Positions 17,688-26,246 of a stretch of 64,000 nucleotides of DNA are shown here, one piece after another. The translations under genes were made by a program, and so were the position numbers. The notes below the pieces were generated by a model. It worked only from the letters and a program-made list of their open reading frames with translations. It had not been told where the DNA came from and made no database searches. Every line of letters starts with the position of its first letter. Positions within the stretch are counted from its first letter, which is position 1. Source of the stretch: Streptomyces sp. NBC_00247 (lineage in GTDB: Bacteria; Actinomycetota; Actinomycetes; Streptomycetales; Streptomycetaceae); assembly GCF_036188265.1 (NCBI RefSeq), contig NZ_CP108093.1:2046001-2110000 (forward strand), read 5' to 3'.

Positions 17688-18503
17688 TCAGAACAGCGTG
17701 GTCTCCTCGGGCGCGGCCAGCTCCGCCTGGAGTTCGGGCCCGTTGTTGCGGACGTTGCTGACGGCGGTGGCGACCGGGTAGGCGCGCATCAGTCCGCCCT
17801 CGGGCGGTGCGACCAGGGCGCGCAGTTCCTCGCTGTCGCTGCGCGCCGGGTCGAGCCAGGCGTCCCAGCGGTCGGGCGTCAGCATCACGGGCATCCGGGG
17901 GTGGATGTCGGCGAGGGCGGACGGGCCCTCGGCGGGGGCGACCGCGAGCGGGGTCGTCTCCGCCTCGGTGGTGATCACCGAGCAGGTCACCCACCACGCC
18001 CCGGGATGGTCGGGCGGGAGGGTGGCGTCGCGCCAGAACTCGTAGAGCCCGGCCATCGCGAAGACGGACCCGTCGGCGGGGGTCACGAAGTACGGCTGCT
18101 TGCGGGGCCGCTTCTTCTTCCCCGCCTCCTCCAGCTGCCGCTCGTCGGCGCCGGTCATCCACTCGTAGTACCCGTCGGCAGGGAGGATGCAGCGGCGCTG
18201 GAGGAACGCCTTGCGGAAGGAGGGCTTCTCGTGGACGGTCTCGGCGCGGGCGTTGATCATCCGCGCGGCACCCTCCGGCGTCTTGGCCCAGGAGGGTACG
18301 AGGCCCCACTTGAGGGTACGGAGCTGGCGAACCGGACGGCGGTCCGCGGCGTCTTTCACGGGACGCTCCAGTACGGCGTAGACCTCCTTGGTCGGCGCCA
18401 CGTTCCAGTCGGGGTCCAGGGTCTCCTCCGGGTCCCACCGCTCCACCTGGAAGAGTCCGGTCAAGTCCTCTGGCCGCCGGCTCGCCGCATAACGTCCGCA
18501 CAT
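17688..18503 (-). CDS. SRAP-domain protein (YedK/HMCES type abasic-site shield)
   Basis: Protein of 271 residues beginning MCGRY, which leaves Cys2 as the new N-terminal catalytic residue after Met removal; this fixes the start at 18503. Other active-site elements are MINARAET (Asn), LPADGYYEW (Glu) and DIHPRMPVML (His). SRAP proteins crosslink to abasic sites in single-stranded DNA and protect them. The gene sits divergently from the M50-type protease with about 50 bp between starts. Confidence 0.93.
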   Translation of the reverse strand: MCGRYAASRRPEDLTGLFQVERWDPEETLDPDWNVAPTKEVYAVLERPVKDAADRRPVRQLRTLKWGLVPSWAKTPEGAARMINARAETVHEKPSFRKAFLQRRCILPADGYYEWMTGADERQLEEAGKKKRPRKQPYFVTPADGSVFAMAGLYEFWRDATLPPDHPGAWWVTCSVITTEAETTPLAVAPAEGPSALADIHPRMPVMLTPDRWDAWLDPARSDSEELRALVAPPEGGLMRAYPVATAVSNVRNNGPELQAELAAPEETTLF

Positions 18504-18556
18504 GTCTGCCAGCCTGCCACGACACCCCGTCCCCGCCGCAAGGAGTCCCAGCCGCA

Positions 18557-19270
18557 ATGGACAGCAACGAACTGGGCGCCCTGTGGGACCAGGTGTTCGG
18601 CACCCAGCCCGCACCGGCACAGTGGCTGGTGGTGGTGACCGCGACCGCCGCGCTCGTCGCCGTCGTCCCCAACATGCTGTGGCGGCTGGCCCGTAACTCG
18701 ATCACCATCGCGCACGAGGGCGGCCACGGGCTGATCGCCCTGCTCACCGGCCGGAAACTCTCCGGTATCCGGCTGCACTCGGACACCAGCGGGCTCACCG
18801 TCAGCCGGGGCAAGCCGACCGGCATCGGCATGATCCTCACCGCCGCCGCCGGCTACACCGCGCCCTCGCTGCTCGGCCTGGGCGGCGCCTGGCTGCTGAC
18901 CAACGGCCGCATCACGCTGCTGCTGTGGCTGGCCACCGCGCTGCTCGCGGTGATGCTGGTGATGATCCGCAATCTGTTCGGGGCGCTGACCGTGATCTTC
19001 ACGGGCTCCCTCTTCCTGCTGGTCTCCTGGCTCACCTCGGCCGCCGTCCAGTCGGCGTTCGCGTACGCGGTGGTCTGGTTCCTGCTGATGGGCGGGGTGC
19101 GCCCGGTCTTCGAGCTCCAGTCCAAGCGGCGGCACGGCGGTGCTCCGGACTCCGACGCGGACCAACTGGCCCGGCTGACGGACGCCCCGGCCTGGCTCTG
19201 GCTGTTCCTCTTCCACGCGGTGTCCCTCTGCTCGCTCATCGGCGGCGGACGCTGGCTGCTGGGGATCTGA
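18557..19270 (+). CDS. M50B-type membrane zinc metalloprotease-like protein
   Basis: Protein of 237 residues with an HEGGH zinc motif at residues 53-57 inside the second hydrophobic segment and five to six further membrane helices. This is the arrangement of the M50B peptidase-like family of actinobacteria, related to site-2 proteases that cleave within membranes. Substrates are unknown. AAGGAG precedes the ATG. It is followed by aroA after about 108 bp. Confidence 0.87.
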   Translation: MDSNELGALWDQVFGTQPAPAQWLVVVTATAALVAVVPNMLWRLARNSITIAHEGGHGLIALLTGRKLSGIRLHSDTSGLTVSRGKPTGIGMILTAAAGYTAPSLLGLGGAWLLTNGRITLLLWLATALLAVMLVMIRNLFGALTVIFTGSLFLLVSWLTSAAVQSAFAYAVVWFLLMGGVRPVFELQSKRRHGGAPDSDADQLARLTDAPAWLWLFLFHAVSLCSLIGGGRWLLGI

Positions 19271-19378
19271 CCGGTTCCCGGGACAGCCCCTCGTGGGGCG
19301 TCCTGGCGGGGGACACGCGCCGGGAGCCGGTCCGGCCCGTCGGGGAGCCCTCTGCCGGACACCCCCTAAAGTGAAGGC

Positions 19379-20728
19379 ATGACCGAAAGTTCCGTGCACC
19401 CCGCCCTCTGGCCCGCCCCCCACGCGAGCGGCCCCGTCGACGCGACCGTCACCGTGCCCGGTTCCAAGTCGGTCACCAACCGGGCGCTGGTCCTGGCCGC
19501 CCTCGCCGCCGAGCCCGGCTGGCTCCGCCGGCCGCTGCGCTCGCGCGACACCCTGCTGATGGCCCAGGCGCTGCGCGCGATGGGCGTCGGCATCGAGGAG
19601 ACGGTGTCGTCGAGTTCGGCGGCGGCGCCGGGCGGCACGGACGTCACGGGTGAGGCATGGCGGGTCATCCCCGCCGGGCTGCACGGCCCGGTCACGGTCG
19701 ACGTCGGCAACGCCGGTACGGTCATGCGCTTCCTGCCCCCCGTCGCCACCCTCGCGGACGGCCCGGTCCACTTCGACGGCGACCCGCGTTCCTACGAGCG
19801 TCCGCTGCACGGCGTCATCGACGCGCTGCGCGCGCTCGGCGCCCGGATCGAGGACGGCGGGCGCGGCTCGCTCCCGCTGACGGTGCACGGCGCGGGCGCG
19901 CTGGAGGGCGGTCCGGTACGGATCGACGCCTCCGCCTCCTCCCAGTTCGTCTCCGCGCTGCTGCTCTCCGCCCCCCGGTTCAACCAGGGCGTGGAGGTAC
20001 GGCACGTGGGTTCGGCCCTGCCGTCGATGCCGCACATCCGGATGACGGTGGAGATGCTGCGCGCGGTCGGCGCCCAGGTGGACGAGCCGGAGACGGGCGG
20101 CGAGCCGGACGTCTGGCGGGTCGCCCCCTCCGCGCTGCTCGGCCGGGACCTGACGATCGAGCCCGACCTCTCCAACGCCCAGCCGTTCCTGGCCGCCGCC
20201 CTGGTGACCGGGGGGCGCGTCACCGTACGCGACTGGCCGGAGCGCACCACGCAGCCCGGGGACGCGCTGCGCGAGCTGTTCACGGCGATGGGCGGTTCCT
20301 GCGAACTGACGCCGCAGGGACTGACCTTCACCGGTTCGGGCCGCGTCCACGGCATCGACGCGGATCTGAGCGAGGTCGGCGAGCTGACTCCGGGCATCGC
20401 CGCGGTCGCCGCGCTCGCCGACTCCCCCTCCACGCTGAGCGGTGTCGCCCATCTGCGGCTGCACGAGACGGACCGGCTGGCCGCCCTCACCAAGGAGATC
20501 AACGAGCTCGGCGGTGACGTCACGGAGACGGCGGACGGGCTGCACATCCGGCCGCGTCCGCTGCGCGGCGGGGTGTTCCACACCTACGACGACCACCGGA
20601 TGGCGACGGCGGGCGCGATCATCGGCCTGGCGGTGCCCGGGGTGGAGATCGAGAACGTGGGGACGACCGCGAAGACCCTGCCGGACTTCCCGGACATGTG
20701 GACCGGCATGCTCGGTGCCGGGGCCTAG
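19379..20728 (+). CDS. aroA: 3-phosphoshikimate 1-carboxyvinyltransferase (EPSP synthase)
   Basis: Protein of 449 residues of the shikimate pathway, joining phosphoenolpyruvate to shikimate 3-phosphate. Signatures seen are [16 protein letters not shown] near the N-terminus, [15 protein letters not shown], the [10 protein letters not shown] segment and [11 protein letters not shown] near the C-terminus. The length is normal for the family. rsgA begins three bases after the stop codon, so the two are likely one transcript; this pairing is common in actinobacteria. Confidence 0.96.
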   Translation: MTESSVHPALWPAPHASGPVDATVTVPGSKSVTNRALVLAALAAEPGWLRRPLRSRDTLLMAQALRAMGVGIEETVSSSSAAAPGGTDVTGEAWRVIPAGLHGPVTVDVGNAGTVMRFLPPVATLADGPVHFDGDPRSYERPLHGVIDALRALGARIEDGGRGSLPLTVHGAGALEGGPVRIDASASSQFVSALLLSAPRFNQGVEVRHVGSALPSMPHIRMTVEMLRAVGAQVDEPETGGEPDVWRVAPSALLGRDLTIEPDLSNAQPFLAAALVTGGRVTVRDWPERTTQPGDALRELFTAMGGSCELTPQGLTFTGSGRVHGIDADLSEVGELTPGIAAVAALADSPSTLSGVAHLRLHETDRLAALTKEINELGGDVTETADGLHIRPRPLRGGVFHTYDDHRMATAGAIIGLAVPGVEIENVGTTAKTLPDFPDMWTGMLGAGA

Positions 20729-20731
20729 AGA

Positions 20732-21748
20732 ATGCGCCGCTACGGGAAGAACCCCGACGAGGACGACATCCGCGTCCGTCCGAACCGCAAGGGCAACCGC
20801 CCCCGCACCCATATCCGGCCCAAACACGAGGACGCCGAGGACGGCATGGTCCTCACGGTCGACCGGGGCCGGCTGACCTGCCTCGTCGAGGGGCGCACGG
20901 TCGTCGCGATGAAGGCCCGCGAGCTGGGCCGCAAGGCCGCCGTGGTCGGCGACACCGTGTCGATCGTCGGGGATCTCTCCGGCGACAAGGACACCCTGGC
21001 GCGCATCGTCCGTATCGGCGAGCGCCGCTCGGTGCTGCGGCGCACCGCCGACGACGACGACCCGTTCGAGCGGGTGGTCGTGGCCAACGCGGACCAGCTC
21101 GCCATCGTCACCGCGCTCGCCGACCCGGAACCGCGCCCGCGCATGATCGACCGGTGCCTGGTCGCCGCGTACGACGGCGGGCTGACCCCGCTGCTGGTGC
21201 TGACCAAGTCCGACCTGGCCTCCCCGGACAAGCTCCTGGAGGCGTACACCCCGCTGGGTGTGCCGTTCATCGTCACCAACCGCGACGAGCTGGCCAACGG
21301 CGACGCGGCCGACCGGGTGCGCGAGCAGCTGAACGGCAAGATCACCGCCTTCGTCGGGCACTCCGGGGTCGGCAAGACCACGCTGGTCAACGCCCTGGTG
21401 CCGGCGGACCGCCGGCGTACGACGGGTCATGTCAACGCGGTCACCGGGCGGGGCAGGCACACCACCACCTCGGCGCTGGCGCTGCCGTTGCCGGACGGCA
21501 TCGGGTGGGTGGTCGACACCCCGGGCGTGCGGTCGTTCGGCCTGCACCACATCGACCCGTCCCGGGTGATCAACGCCTTCCCCGACCTGCAGCCCGGCAC
21601 GGAGGACTGTCCGCGCGGCTGCGCCCACGACGACAACGCGCCGGAGTGCGCGCTCGACGCGTGGGTGGCCGGCGGGCACGCCGATCCGGCGCGGCTCTAC
21701 TCACTGCGCAGGCTGCTCGCGACGCGCGAGCGGCGCGAGGGCGACTGA
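20732..21748 (+). CDS. rsgA: Ribosome small-subunit biogenesis GTPase RsgA
   Basis: Protein of 338 residues. It has an N-terminal OB-fold (about 35-105), then a circularly permuted GTPase with motif order G4 (LTKSD, 158-161), G1 (GHSGVGKTT, 209-217) and G3 (DTPG, 262-265), and a C-terminal zinc element Cys293-Cys297-His299-Cys306. RsgA acts in late maturation of the 30S ribosomal subunit. It lies directly after aroA. The N-terminal 30 residues are basic and may contact RNA. Confidence 0.95.
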   Translation: MRRYGKNPDEDDIRVRPNRKGNRPRTHIRPKHEDAEDGMVLTVDRGRLTCLVEGRTVVAMKARELGRKAAVVGDTVSIVGDLSGDKDTLARIVRIGERRSVLRRTADDDDPFERVVVANADQLAIVTALADPEPRPRMIDRCLVAAYDGGLTPLLVLTKSDLASPDKLLEAYTPLGVPFIVTNRDELANGDAADRVREQLNGKITAFVGHSGVGKTTLVNALVPADRRRTTGHVNAVTGRGRHTTTSALALPLPDGIGWVVDTPGVRSFGLHHIDPSRVINAFPDLQPGTEDCPRGCAHDDNAPECALDAWVAGGHADPARLYSLRRLLATRERREGD

Positions 21749-21790
21749 GCGGGAGCTCCGGCCGGACCGGCTGCCGCGACTCGCGCACGC

Positions 21791-21822
21791 TTGCGACCAC
21801 ACGACCGGGGTAGGGGCATAAT
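21791..21822 (+). promoter_or_regulatory. Possible promoter of the SMR transporter gene
   Basis: TTGCGA (21791-21796) and CATAAT (21817-21822) are separated by 20 bp, longer than ideal. The start codon is at 21869. The -10 is good, but the spacing makes this tentative. Confidence 0.35.
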
Positions 21823-21868
21823 CGCAGCGGGCAGGCGGACCGGTGACCGATGCGGAGGACTACGGACG

Positions 21869-22192
21869 ATGGCGTGGCTGCTGGTCGTGGTCGCGGGGCT
21901 GCTGGAGACGGGCTTCGCCGTGTGTCTGAAGCTGTCGCACGGTTTCACCCGGCTCTGGCCGACGATCGCGTTCGCGGCGTTCGCCCTCGGGAGTTTCGGC
22001 CTGCTGACCCTCTCGCTGCGGAAGCTCGACGTGGGCCCCGCGTACGCGGTGTGGACCGGCATCGGGGCGGCCGGCACGGCGATCTACGGCATGGTCTTCT
22101 TCGATGACGTGGTGAACGCGCTGAAGCTCGTCTCGATCTCGCTGGTGATCATCGGCGTGATCGGCCTCCAGCTCTCCGGCTCCTCGCACTGA
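21869..22192 (+). CDS. Small multidrug resistance (SMR) family transporter
   Basis: Protein of 107 residues with four membrane helices and the essential membrane glutamate at residue 13 in VVVAGLLETGFAV. The WTGIGAAGTAIYGMVFFDD loop is typical of the SugE/Gdx branch, whose members export guanidinium and small quaternary ammonium ions; other SMR proteins export larger drugs. The substrate class is inferred. The ATG at 21869 starts right before the first helix. A 35-bp tandem duplication covers the stop codon. Confidence 0.88.
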   Translation: MAWLLVVVAGLLETGFAVCLKLSHGFTRLWPTIAFAAFALGSFGLLTLSLRKLDVGPAYAVWTGIGAAGTAIYGMVFFDDVVNALKLVSISLVIIGVIGLQLSGSSH

Positions 22193-22253
22193 CGCCCGTC
22201 CGTGAGCCCTCCGGCCCCTCGCGCTGACGCCCGTCCGAGAGCCCTCCGGCCCG
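22184..22253 (+). repeat. 35-bp tandem duplication across the SMR gene stop codon
   Basis: TCGCRCTGACGCCCGTCCG and the following bases (to about GGCCC) occur at 22184 and again at 22219 with a few substitutions. The first copy contains the stop codon at 22190-22192. The period is 35 bp, not a multiple of three. Confidence 0.85.
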
Positions 22254-22345
22254 TCGCACCGGCTGCCGCCCGCCCCGCGCGTGCTCCGGCCGGGTGACGC
22301 CGGGCCGTGTGGCCCCGCGCGGACCGGGCTGGATACTGTGACGGC

Positions 22346-23146
22346 ATGTCCGACTACCACGATGATCTGCGTCTCGCCCACGTACTGGCGGACGCCGCCG
22401 ACGCGGCGACGATGGACCGGTTCAAGGCCCTCGACCTCAAGGTGGAGACCAAACCGGACATGACTCCGGTGAGCGAGGCCGACAAAGCCGCCGAGGAGCT
22501 GATCCGGGGCCACCTGCACCGGGCCCGCCCGCGCGACGCGGTCCTGGGCGAGGAGTACGGACTGGAGGGCACCGGCCCTCGCCGCTGGGTGATCGACCCG
22601 ATCGACGGTACGAAGAACTACGTGCGCGGGGTGCCGGTCTGGGCGACCCTGATCTCGCTCATGGAGGCGGGCGAGAACGGTTTCCAGCCGGTGGTCGGCG
22701 TGGTGTCCGCTCCGGCGCTGAGCCGGCGCTGGTGGGCGGCGAAGGGCTCCGGCGCGTACTCGGGGCGCAGCCTCACCTCCGCGACCCGGCTCGAAGTCTC
22801 GAAGGTCGGGCAGATCTCGGACGCCTCCTTCGCGTACTCCTCGCTGACCGGGTGGGAGGAGCAGGGGCGGCTGGACGGTTTCCTCGACCTGTCCCGGGCC
22901 TGCTGGCGGACGCGGGGCTACGGCGACTTCTGGTCGTACATGATGGTCGCCGAGGGGGCCGTGGACATGTGTGCGGAGCCCGAGCTCTCGCTCTGGGACA
23001 TGGCGGCCACCGCGATCGTGGTGCAGGAGGCCGGTGGCAGCTTCACCGGCCTGGACGGCGTCCCCGGCCCGGGCGGCGGCAACGCGGCGGCGTCGAACGG
23101 CCTGCTCCACGACGAACTGCTGGGCTATCTCAACCAGCGCTACTGA
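22346..23146 (+). CDS. hisN: Histidinol-phosphatase, inositol-monophosphatase-like type
   Basis: Protein of 266 residues of the IMPase superfamily. Metal-binding motifs are GEEYG (68-72), [11 protein letters not shown] (81-91) and a C-terminal LWDMAA aspartate. In Streptomyces the gene in this neighbourhood is the HisN-type histidinol-phosphate phosphatase of histidine biosynthesis; the [16 protein letters not shown] segment fits that subgroup. A related inositol phosphatase cannot be excluded from sequence alone. Three 25-bp repeats begin at its last codons. Confidence 0.85.
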   Translation: MSDYHDDLRLAHVLADAADAATMDRFKALDLKVETKPDMTPVSEADKAAEELIRGHLHRARPRDAVLGEEYGLEGTGPRRWVIDPIDGTKNYVRGVPVWATLISLMEAGENGFQPVVGVVSAPALSRRWWAAKGSGAYSGRSLTSATRLEVSKVGQISDASFAYSSLTGWEEQGRLDGFLDLSRACWRTRGYGDFWSYMMVAEGAVDMCAEPELSLWDMAATAIVVQEAGGSFTGLDGVPGPGGGNAAASNGLLHDELLGYLNQRY

Positions 23147-23202
23147 CGACCGACGCGACCAGCGCTACTGACGACCGACGCGACCAGCGTTACTGACGAC
23201 CG
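23135..23202 (+). repeat. 25-bp tandem triplication at the hisN 3' end
   Basis: A unit beginning CAGCGCTACTGACGACCG starts at 23135, 23160 and 23185 (third copy shortened and with one substitution). Each copy repeats the hisN end QRY-stop, but only the first is in frame. The period of 25 bp is not a multiple of three. Confidence 0.9.
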
Positions 23203-23401
23203 CGCCGTCCCGGCCGGGGTACCGCCCCGGTCGGCGGAGCGCCAGGGGCGCCCGGGGGCCGCGGGGCGTGCGCGCGCACGCCCTGTGGCCGCCTCGCGCA
23301 CCTCTTGTCGGGTCTCGGGCGGGGTGCCATCCTGAAACCCCCGCTTGTGAACTTGTGAATCGGCTCACTTTCCGGCCGGTCCACCGAGGAGGTGCCCCGT
23401 C

Positions 23402-23806
23402 ATGCTGGTCCGAGACGCCATGACCACCGTGGTGCTCACCATCGGCCCCACCCACACACTCCGTCAGGCGGCCGCACTGATGTCGGCCCGCCGCGTCGGA
23501 GCCGCCGTCGTCCATGATCCGGACACCTGCGGATTCGGCATCATCACCGAACGCGACATCCTGGACGCGGTCGGGCTCGGCCAGGACCCGGACCGCGAGT
23601 CCGTGTCCGGCCACACCACCACGGACGTGGTCTTCGCAGCCCCCACCTGGACCCTGGAAGAGGCCGCCGAGGCCATGACGCACGGCGGGTTCCGGCACCT
23701 GATCGTGCTGAACGACGACGGCCCGGTGGGCCTGGTGTCGGTCCGCGACATCATCCGCTGCTGGGCTCCGGTGCGCCGCCGTCACACGGTCGAACTGGCT
23801 GGCTGA
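23402..23806 (+). CDS. CBS-domain pair protein
   Basis: Protein of 134 residues made of two CBS motifs: DAMTTVVLTIGPTHTLRQAA through FGIITERDILDAV, and TTDVVFAAPTWTLEEAAEAM through GLVSVRDIIRCW. Free-standing CBS pairs bind adenine nucleotides and act as sensors. The start has an excellent Shine-Dalgarno (GAGGAGGTG). A bidirectional terminator follows. No partner enzyme is encoded next to it; the neighbour is catalase on the other strand. Confidence 0.88.
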   Translation: MLVRDAMTTVVLTIGPTHTLRQAAALMSARRVGAAVVHDPDTCGFGIITERDILDAVGLGQDPDRESVSGHTTTDVVFAAPTWTLEEAAEAMTHGGFRHLIVLNDDGPVGLVSVRDIIRCWAPVRRRHTVELAG

Positions 23807-23836
23807 GCGAGCCCTTCGGGGCGCCTGGACGACGGG

Positions 23837-23872
23837 ACGGGCCGGACACCGCGTGCGGGGTGTCCGGCCCGT
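23837..23872. terminator. Bidirectional terminator between CBS gene and catalase gene
   Basis: A 14-bp perfect stem, ACGGGCCGGACACC at 23837-23850 with 23859-23872, lies between two convergent genes. Confidence 0.82.
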
Positions 23873-23893
23873 TCTCGCGCGTGCCGTCCGTGA

Positions 23894-25345
23894 TCAGGCG
23901 CGCAGGGCCTGGACCGCGTCCTCCAGCCGCTTGCCGAAGTCGCCGTCGGCCCGGCGGAAGTTGTCCACCGCGCGCTCGGCGATGTCGTCACGAGAGACCT
24001 TGGCGATGAACTGGGCGAGGTTCTCGATCAGGCGCCCCTGCTCGTCCTCGGAGAGCAGCCGGTAGAGGTTGCCCGCCTGCACGAAGTCGTCGTCCTCGGC
24101 GTGCAGGGGCGTCACGTGGTTGCCGGTGGCACCGTCGACCGGGCTCGGTCGCCAGAGCGGCCGGCCGGTCTGGGCGGGACCACCGAAGCTGTTCGGCTCG
24201 TAGTTCTTCGAGTCGGCGTGACGGCCGTCGTAGAGGTGTCCGTCGCGGCTGTTGGTCCGCGCCTCGGTGGCGTGCGGGCGGTTCACCGGCAGGTGGTCGG
24301 CGTTGATGCCGACGCGGTAGCGGTGGGCGTCGCCGTACGCGAAGAGGCGGCCCTGGAGCATCTTGTCCGGGGACGGGCCGATGCCGGGCACGAAGTGCGC
24401 GGGACTGAAGATGGACTGCTCGACCTCGGCGAAGATGTTCTCCGGGTTGCGGTTGAGCTCCAGCTTCCCGATCTCGACCGGCGGGTAGTCCTCGTGCGGC
24501 CACACCTTGGTGAGGTCGAACGGGTTGAAACGGTAGGTCGCCGCGTCCGCCGCGGGCATGATCTGCACCTGCACGGTCCAGGACGGGAAGTCACCGCGCT
24601 CGATGGACTCGCGCAGGTCGCGCTGGTGGCTGTCGGGGTCGACGCCGGAGAGGCGGTTGGCCTCGTCGGTGGTGAGGTTCTTGATGCCCTGGTCGGTCTT
24701 GAAGTGGTACTTGACCCAGAAGACCTCGCCGGCCTCGTTGTTCCACTGGTACGTGTGCGAGCCGTACCCGTTCATGTGGCGCAGCGTGGCCGGGATGCCG
24801 CGGTCGCCGAAGAGCCAGGTGACCTGGTGGGTCGACTCGGGTGACAGGCCCCAGAAGTCCCAGACGTTGTCCGCCTCCTGCGAGCCGGTGTACGGGTCGC
24901 GCTTCTGGGTGTGGATGAAGTCGGGGAATTTGACGGCGTCCCTGATGAAGAACACCGGGGTGTTGTTGCCGACGAGGTCGTAGTTGCCCTCTTCGGTGTA
25001 GAACTTCAGCGCGAAGCCGCGGGGATCGCGCACGGCGTCGGCGGATCCGAGGTTTCCGGCGACGGTGGAGAAGCGGAGGAAGGTCTCCGTCTGCTTGCCG
25101 ACCTCGGAGAGGAACGCGGCGCGCGTCCACTGCGAGACGTCGCGGGTCAGCGTGAAGGTGCCGTACGCGCCGGCGCCGCGGGCGTGCACCACGCGCTCCG
25201 GTATGCGCTCCCGGTTGAAGTGGGCGAGCTTCTCCAGCAGCGCCTGGTCCTGCACGAGCACCGGACCGCCGACGCCCGCCGTCTCGCTGTTCTGGTTGTC
25301 GGCGACCGGCGCTCCGGCCTCCGTGGTGAGCGGTCCCTGCGTCAC
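23894..25345 (-). CDS. catA: Monofunctional haem catalase
   Basis: Protein of 483 residues that splits hydrogen peroxide. Active-site residues are His54 (RVVHARGAG) and Asn127 (VGNNTPVFF), and the haem-ligating tyrosine is in [13 protein letters not shown] near residue 337. The length fits small-subunit clade 3 catalases. The GTG start at 25345 has a strong GCAGGAGG site. It is divergent from a Fur-type regulator gene, the arrangement known for catA-catR in Streptomyces, so peroxide induction is expected. Confidence 0.94.
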   Translation of the reverse strand: MTQGPLTTEAGAPVADNQNSETAGVGGPVLVQDQALLEKLAHFNRERIPERVVHARGAGAYGTFTLTRDVSQWTRAAFLSEVGKQTETFLRFSTVAGNLGSADAVRDPRGFALKFYTEEGNYDLVGNNTPVFFIRDAVKFPDFIHTQKRDPYTGSQEADNVWDFWGLSPESTHQVTWLFGDRGIPATLRHMNGYGSHTYQWNNEAGEVFWVKYHFKTDQGIKNLTTDEANRLSGVDPDSHQRDLRESIERGDFPSWTVQVQIMPAADAATYRFNPFDLTKVWPHEDYPPVEIGKLELNRNPENIFAEVEQSIFSPAHFVPGIGPSPDKMLQGRLFAYGDAHRYRVGINADHLPVNRPHATEARTNSRDGHLYDGRHADSKNYEPNSFGGPAQTGRPLWRPSPVDGATGNHVTPLHAEDDDFVQAGNLYRLLSEDEQGRLIENLAQFIAKVSRDDIAERAVDNFRRADGDFGKRLEDAVQALRA

Positions 25346-25429
25346 GTGCGCCTCCTGCGTGATGTCCGCCGTGCGCCCGCCGTCTCCCGGCGGCGCGCAC
25401 GGCCGTTCCCTTGGCTTCTGCCGGATTCG

Positions 25430-25457
25430 ATCCTACGATGGACTTTGTCTAAGTCAA
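25430..25457 (-). promoter_or_regulatory. Promoter of the catalase gene with overlapping palindrome
   Basis: On the minus strand TTGACT (25457-25452) and TAGGAT (25435-25430) are 16 bp apart. The inverted repeat GACTT-N5-AAGTC at 25441-25455 overlaps the -35 and spacer and is a candidate regulator site. Confidence 0.7.
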
Positions 25458-25504
25458 GTGAACATCCAATGTCACACCTGTTCGGGACTGATCCTGCCCG
25501 CTGT

Positions 25505-25510
25505 TAGGCT
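25505..25510 (+). promoter_or_regulatory. -10 element of the Fur-type regulator gene; probable leaderless start
   Basis: TAGGCT ends six bases before the ATG at 25517, so transcription would start at or very near the start codon. A weak -35 (TTCGGG at 25481-25486) lies 18 bp upstream. No Shine-Dalgarno is present. Confidence 0.5.
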
Positions 25511-25516
25511 GGTGCC

Positions 25517-25939
25517 ATGAGTGACCTGTTGGAACGACTCCGTGGACGTGGCTGGCGCATGACGGCGCAGCGCCGCGTGGTCGCCGAGGTCCTCGACGGC
25601 GAACACGTGCACCTGACGGCCGACGAGGTGCACGCGAGGGCCGTGGACAGACTGCCCGAGATCTCGCGGGCCACGGTCTACAACACCCTGGGCGAGATGG
25701 TGTCGCTGGGCGAGGTGCTGGAGGTCTCCACGGACCGCCGCGCCAAGCGGTACGACCCGAACGCCCGCCGCCCGCACCACCACCTGGTCTGCGCGAACTG
25801 CGGAGCCATCCGGGACGTCCACCCCACCGGCAATCCACTGGCGGACCTGCCCGACGAGGAGCGCTTCGGCTTCACGGTGTCGGGCGTCGAGGTGACCTAC
25901 CGCGGCCTCTGCCCGAACTGCGCGACGACCACCGCCTGA
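25517..25939 (+). CDS. catR: Fur/PerR-family peroxide-responsive repressor
   Basis: Protein of 140 residues with the Fur fold: winged helix with recognition region PEISRATVYNTLGEMV (48-63), a metal-binding RRPHHHLVCANCG segment, and two structural CxxC pairs at Cys92/Cys95 and Cys132/Cys135. Divergence from a catalase gene identifies it as the CatR-type PerR homologue, a repressor inactivated by metal-catalysed oxidation. The gene may be translated from a leaderless mRNA. Fur iron-sensor or Zur roles are less likely from context. Confidence 0.88.
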   Translation: MSDLLERLRGRGWRMTAQRRVVAEVLDGEHVHLTADEVHARAVDRLPEISRATVYNTLGEMVSLGEVLEVSTDRRAKRYDPNARRPHHHLVCANCGAIRDVHPTGNPLADLPDEERFGFTVSGVEVTYRGLCPNCATTTA

Positions 25940-26031
25940 CCGTCACCGCCCGATCCGCCCGCACGCGCCACGACCGGCCGGGGTTCCTCACCGGCCGGTC
26001 CTGCGTGTGACGGCGTCGCGCACGCGCGCAC

Positions 26032-26068
26032 GACGAAGGCCCGGATCCAGTGGATCCGGGCCTTCGTC
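26032..26068 (-). terminator. Hairpin after initiator tRNA copy 1
   Basis: A long perfect inverted repeat (GACGAAGGCCCGGATCC and its complement) follows the tRNA. It is identical to the hairpin after copy 2. Confidence 0.75.
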
Positions 26069-26074
26069 TTTCAG

Positions 26075-26148
26075 TAGCGGGGACAGGATTTGAACCTGCG
26101 ACCTCTGGGTTATGAGCCCAGCGAGCTACCGAGCTGCTCCACCCCGCG
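26075..26148 (-). tRNA. Initiator tRNA-Met (anticodon CAT), copy 1
   Basis: The 74-nt minus-strand gene begins CGCGGGGTGGAGCAG and ends CCCCGCTA without an encoded CCA. The anticodon loop is CTCATAA, closed by three consecutive G:C pairs (GGG/CCC), the hallmark of initiator tRNA. The first base is unpaired with position 72, also typical. Sequence is identical to copy 2. Confidence 0.95.
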
Positions 26149-26160
26149 TCGTTGAATGCA

Positions 26161-26189
26161 ACATTACGTCACCCGGTCGGCCGTGGCAA
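26161..26189 (-). promoter_or_regulatory. Promoter of initiator tRNA copy 1
   Basis: On the minus strand TTGCCA (26189-26184), a 17-bp spacer and TAATGT (26166-26161) lie just upstream of the tRNA. This is a good housekeeping-type promoter. Confidence 0.75.
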
Positions 26190-26246
26190 ATCCATTCAGC
26201 GGGGTGCCCGCCGGGGCGCACGCCGTCGCTCCGGTGGGCACCCCGC

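Larger units (their letters stand above)
26032..26154 (-). repeat. 123-bp direct repeat, copy 1 (tRNA plus terminator)
   Basis: Positions 26032-26154 are identical to 28514-28636. The repeat covers the tRNA, its hairpin and six bases before the tRNA. The two copies enclose the Sel1-repeat gene. Confidence 0.95.

Noticed and set aside
18461..21679. Open frame of about 1070 codons on the minus strand opposite the M50-type gene, aroA and rsgA
   Set aside because: It is an antisense shadow of GC-rich coding DNA: its composition is Arg/Gly/His/Gln-rich with no domain, and three well-supported genes occupy the other strand.
21749..21868. Guanidine riboswitch upstream of the SMR transporter
   Set aside because: SugE/Gdx-type genes often have one, but I could not find the conserved guanidine-I, -II or -III core in this leader.
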